NCBI RefSeq assembly: GCF_001277255.1
Contig: NZ_CP012264.1
Location: 930,001-994,000, forward strand
Source of the DNA: Cronobacter condimenti 1330
Lineage (GTDB): Bacteria; Pseudomonadota; Gammaproteobacteria; Enterobacterales; Enterobacteriaceae
Direction: 5' to 3'
Length of the DNA: 64,000 nt
In this document: positions 61,447 through 64,000 of the stretch, piece by piece
Layout of the letters: every line of letters begins with the position of its first letter
Numbering within the stretch: the stretch's first letter is position 1
Made by a program: the position numbers and the translations under genes
Notes under the pieces: generated by a model
What the model was told of the DNA's origin: nothing
What the model saw: only the letters and a program-made list of their open reading frames with translations
The model's database searches: none

Positions 61447-61496
61447 AAATGAAGCGAATTTTTCATTTTCCCGGATGAAATACGCGATTCATTTCA
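61447..61496. promoter_or_regulatory. Two IolR-like palindromes upstream of iolR
   Basis: AAATGAA at 61447-61453 is inverted as TTCATTT at 61462-61468, and TGAAAT at 61476-61481 is inverted as ATTTCA at 61491-61496. Position upstream of iolR suggests autoregulation. Confidence 0.6.
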
Positions 61497-61540
61497 CGAA
61501 GCAGGAAGGCGCGGAGCGGCAGGGCCGCTCCGCGTGAAGA

Positions 61541-63454
61541 TTAACGGCGGGCCTCGCGCCAGAAGCCGATAAGGGTAAGGTAATTGTTTTTCACCTCGCG
61601 GATGAGTGCGTCATCGCTCAGCTCGCCCTGCATCCAGCGGCGCGACGGATGGCCGAAAATCGTTCGTCCGACCGCGAAGCCTTTAATGACAGGGTGTGTC
61701 GCCGCCTCCGCGAACCCTTCACGCAACTGCTCCTGCGGCGCATCGAGACCCAGCAGCAGGATGCCGCGGCAGTCAGGATCTTCGCGCTCAATCAGCCCGC
61801 TAATAGCCTGCCACTGTTCGCTTGCCAGCGGCGGCAGTTTCCACCAGTCCGGTTTGATGCCGAGCTGGTAGAAATGCGCCAGCATGGCGTGATAGTGCGC
61901 TGGATCTTTATCCGGCCCGTTCTCCGGCAGGATAACTTCCAGTAGCAGCTCATGGCCCGACTGATTACAGGCGCGCCACACCTCCAGCAGCAGCGCGTCC
62001 TGCGCGTCGCGAAGCGCCTGTGGATCGTGCGGATGGTAGAACACCAGGCATTTCACGACATGTTCGGCAGGCCAGCTCACCAGCTGTGAGCCGATATCGC
62101 CATGTTCAAGGCGCAGCGGGCGGGAACCTGGCAGTTCAATCGGGCGGCCAATCCACCAGCCCTGGCCGGTAATGGCGTTCAGAGCGCGCTGACCGTAGGT
62201 GCTGTCCGCCAGAATGCCGCTGCGCCCTTCAAGCCCCGCCTCTTGCGAGGCGGCCATCGCCGCCTGTAACAGCAGCTGTTTGAGGGCCGGGATACGCGCG
62301 TCGTCGCAGCCGGTATCGCGGGCCAGATCGGCGAGCTGTTTACGGTGGTCGAAGGCGAAGATGCACAGTTCCGGCCAGGCCTGACGGCGGGCGGTCACGC
62401 GATGCAGATGGTTTAAGCGATCGTCGAGATCCGGGCGCGGCACCGCATCGGCACGCGCCAGATAGTCATCAAGTTCAGCACGGGTCGGCATCGCCGGCGC
62501 GCAGCCGTGGCGCGACACCACCAGCGCGCCGCAGGCGTTGGCGTAGCGGCAGGCCTGTTCCCAGCCTTCATCATTCAGCCAGCCGCGTAGCAGCCCGGAC
62601 ATGAACGCATCGCCCGCGCCCAGCACGTTCAGCACATCGACGCGCACGCCCTGATAGAGCGGGATAGTGTCCCAGCTGTCCGGCACTGCGCCTTCCAGCA
62701 CCACGCAGCCCATCGGCCCGCGTTTGCAGACCAGCGTCGCCTGGGTGGCGTGGCGCACGTTTTTCAGCGCCGTCAGCGTGTCGGTGCTGCCGCCTGCGAT
62801 ATGAAACTCCTCTTCGGTGCCGACGACGAGATCAAACAGGTGCAGCACTTCCTGAAGCTGGCGCGTCACGGGCTCTGACTCGACATAACGTGTTTCGCCA
62901 TCGCCTGGTGAAGTCAGCCCCCACAGAACCGGGCGGTAGTCGATATCCAGCGCCGTGCGCAGCCCGTGACGGCGCGCGTACTCCAGCGCTTTTAGCACCG
63001 CCGCGCGGGTGTCCGGGTGCGAGAGGTGCGTGCCGGTCACCGCCAGTGCGCGGGCGCAGGCGATGTAATCCTCGTTGATATCCTGCGGCGTCAGCGCCAT
63101 GTCGGCGCAGTTGTCGCGATAAAAAATCAGCGGGAACGTCTCCTGATCTTTAATGCCGAGCATCACCAGCGCCGTCAGTCGCTGTTTATCAGTAATGAGA
63201 TAGTCGGTATTGACGCCCGCGCGGCTGAGCGTTTCACGCAGGAAGCGTCCGTTATGTTCATCCCCCACGCGGGCCAGCATCGCTGATTTCAGCCCCTGGA
63301 TCGCGGTGCCGAAGGCGACGTTCCCGGATGAGCCGCCGAGATATTTGGCAAAGCTTGTCACATCTTCAAGCCGGGCGCCGATCTGCTGCGCGTAGAGATC
63401 CACGGCAACCCGACCAATACAAATGACATCGAGCCGCTTAACTGCTGCATTCAT
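61541..63454 (-). CDS. iolC: IolC: 5-dehydro-2-deoxygluconokinase with fused DUF2090 domain
   Basis: A 637-residue two-domain protein. The N-terminal half is a PfkB-type sugar kinase (YLGGSSGNVAFGTA, VDVLNVLGAGDAFMSGLLRG with catalytic Asp). The C-terminal half (from about residue 335, CIFAFDHRKQLADLA) is DUF2090, related to the aldolase fold and thought to cleave the phosphorylated product (IolJ-like). The fusion is common in enterobacteria. The ATG at 63454 has AAGGAA upstream; 7 extra codons upstream are rejected. Confidence 0.93.
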   Translation of the reverse strand: MNAAVKRLDVICIGRVAVDLYAQQIGARLEDVTSFAKYLGGSSGNVAFGTAIQGLKSAMLARVGDEHNGRFLRETLSRAGVNTDYLITDKQRLTALVMLGIKDQETFPLIFYRDNCADMALTPQDINEDYIACARALAVTGTHLSHPDTRAAVLKALEYARRHGLRTALDIDYRPVLWGLTSPGDGETRYVESEPVTRQLQEVLHLFDLVVGTEEEFHIAGGSTDTLTALKNVRHATQATLVCKRGPMGCVVLEGAVPDSWDTIPLYQGVRVDVLNVLGAGDAFMSGLLRGWLNDEGWEQACRYANACGALVVSRHGCAPAMPTRAELDDYLARADAVPRPDLDDRLNHLHRVTARRQAWPELCIFAFDHRKQLADLARDTGCDDARIPALKQLLLQAAMAASQEAGLEGRSGILADSTYGQRALNAITGQGWWIGRPIELPGSRPLRLEHGDIGSQLVSWPAEHVVKCLVFYHPHDPQALRDAQDALLLEVWRACNQSGHELLLEVILPENGPDKDPAHYHAMLAHFYQLGIKPDWWKLPPLASEQWQAISGLIEREDPDCRGILLLGLDAPQEQLREGFAEAATHPVIKGFAVGRTIFGHPSRRWMQGELSDDALIREVKNNYLTLIGFWREARR

Positions 63455-63942
63455 AGCTACGGTTTCCTTTTGCATGCCTGCTTCACGAGAGGGCCGGAGA
63501 GCCGGCGGCGCGCCCGCAAGCAGCCTGAGGGTTAACGGTTGAACGTAGTATGAGAAATAAATATTTCATTTACAAATTACTTTGAAACTAAAAATCCAGA
63601 AATGTGAGGGCTATTCCACTCTGCGCGGCGTCAGGCCAGAGTCGTTATGCCTGCGCGCCGCCCGTGACGCCAACATACCTGATAACGAGAAACGCATAGC
63701 CTTTACGGGGTTATACGCGTGGCGTTGCCGTTTCGGTTTGCGGCATTTCGCGATCCCCGCCACAGAAAAACACGCATGGCGAAACAGAGTTTGATCTTTC
63801 TCTCAAAATGAAACATTTCATCTGTATTTTGGTTTTATGGAAAATATGTTTGCCTATAATCCAGACAGATTCCGGCAGGCAGTTCGCTTTTACACAGCCT
63901 AAAGCGAGCCTGCATGACACTGGCATAAAAAGGAAGGCGAAA
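63455..63942. promoter_or_regulatory. Divergent iolC-iolD region with IolR-like palindromes
   Basis: Contains GAAAT-AAAT-ATTTC at 63554-63567 and ATGAAA-CA-TTTCAT at 63808-63821, the same motif seen elsewhere in the cluster. A short open frame at 63582-63794 spans this region but lacks a ribosome site and is not credible as a gene. Confidence 0.55.
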
Positions 63943-64000
63943 ATGGGCAAACAGAGACTGACAATGGCGCAGGCGCTGGTGAAGTTTCTTGATAACCAAT
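63943..64000 (+). CDS. iolD: Start of iolD (trihydroxycyclohexane-dione hydrolase), cut by the window end
   Basis: Only the first 19 codons are in the window (MGKQRLTMAQALVKFLDNQ). This matches the ThDP-dependent hydrolase that opens the inositol ring. AAGGAAGG is placed ideally before the ATG. Partial at the 3' end. Confidence 0.85.
   Translation, partial: MGKQRLTMAQALVKFLDNQ

Noticed and set aside
63582..63794. 70-codon frame between iolC and iolD
   Set aside because: Lies in the regulatory spacer, lacks a ribosome site and matches no family.

Overview
The window is a 64 kb chromosomal segment of a GC-rich member of the Enterobacteriaceae. The gene order dnaQ-aspV-yafV-fadE-gmhA-yafJ-yafK-dinB-prfH-pepD-gpt-frsA-crl-phoE-proBA-thrW matches the Escherichia coli backbone almost gene for gene. 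Additional pqq, lac and iol loci, a PQQ-linked dipeptidase and high GC point to Cronobacter or a close relative (Franconibacter, Siccibacter, Enterobacter). That genus call is inference from memory of gene content, not from a search.

Layout. 1-18.7 kb is conserved backbone: DNA replication and repair (dnaQ, dinB), fatty acid oxidation (fadE), LPS heptose synthesis (gmhA), peptidoglycan/Lpp editing (yafK), the ribosome-repair pair rtcB-prfH, dipeptide and purine salvage (pepD, gpt), sigma-S and phosphate genes (crl, phoE) and proline synthesis (proBA), ending at tRNA-Thr (thrW). 18.7-24.4 kb, just after thrW, is an accessory block: a small membrane protein with a frameshifted DUF1493 gene, an Arc-type repressor divergent from an unknown gene, four tandem LprI-like (DUF1311) secreted proteins, and a metallopeptidase remnant joined to a lipoprotein of the type VI secretion (T6SS) immunity type. 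24.4-27.4 kb holds pepT and a dipeptide-binding protein. 27.4-29.3 kb is a second accessory block: a peptidoglycan-binding/lysozyme-fold toxin candidate overlapping an LprI-like inhibitor gene, plus a DUF3828 gene. 29.5-36.1 kb is the complete pqqABCDEF cluster and an M19 dipeptidase. 36.1-38.5 kb is a third AT-rich accessory block with a frameshifted DUF3289 gene and DUF943. 38.5-45.2 kb has a GPH sugar transporter, a GlxA-type regulator, an atypical GAPDH, a RidA/TetR pair with three operators, and an SDR. 45.2-48.6 kb is an iron-regulated TonB receptor with a propeller lipoprotein. 48.8-54.6 kb is lacI-lacZ-lacY without lacA in the sequence shown. 54.8-56.5 kb is maeA. 57.0-64.0 kb is a myo-inositol catabolic cluster (iolI-like, iolA, iolB, iolR, iolC, start of iolD).

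The most interesting theme is the three accessory blocks. Each carries genes of the kinds found as orphan T6SS toxin/immunity cassettes. No T6SS structural gene, VgrG, Hcp or PAAR is present in the window, and three of the cassette genes carry clear inactivating lesions. The best intact candidate is the toxin at 28360-29280 with its overlapping lysozyme-inhibitor-like partner. The orphan array of inhibitor paralogues at 20.7-22.8 kb could be an immunity bank against the same toxin class. A second point of interest is a short leader ORF with a sequestered ribosome binding site ahead of rtcB-prfH. Regulatory sites read by eye include LexA (dinB), Pho (phoE), FadR (fadE), Fur (TonB locus), paired lac operators and repeated palindromes around the iol genes.
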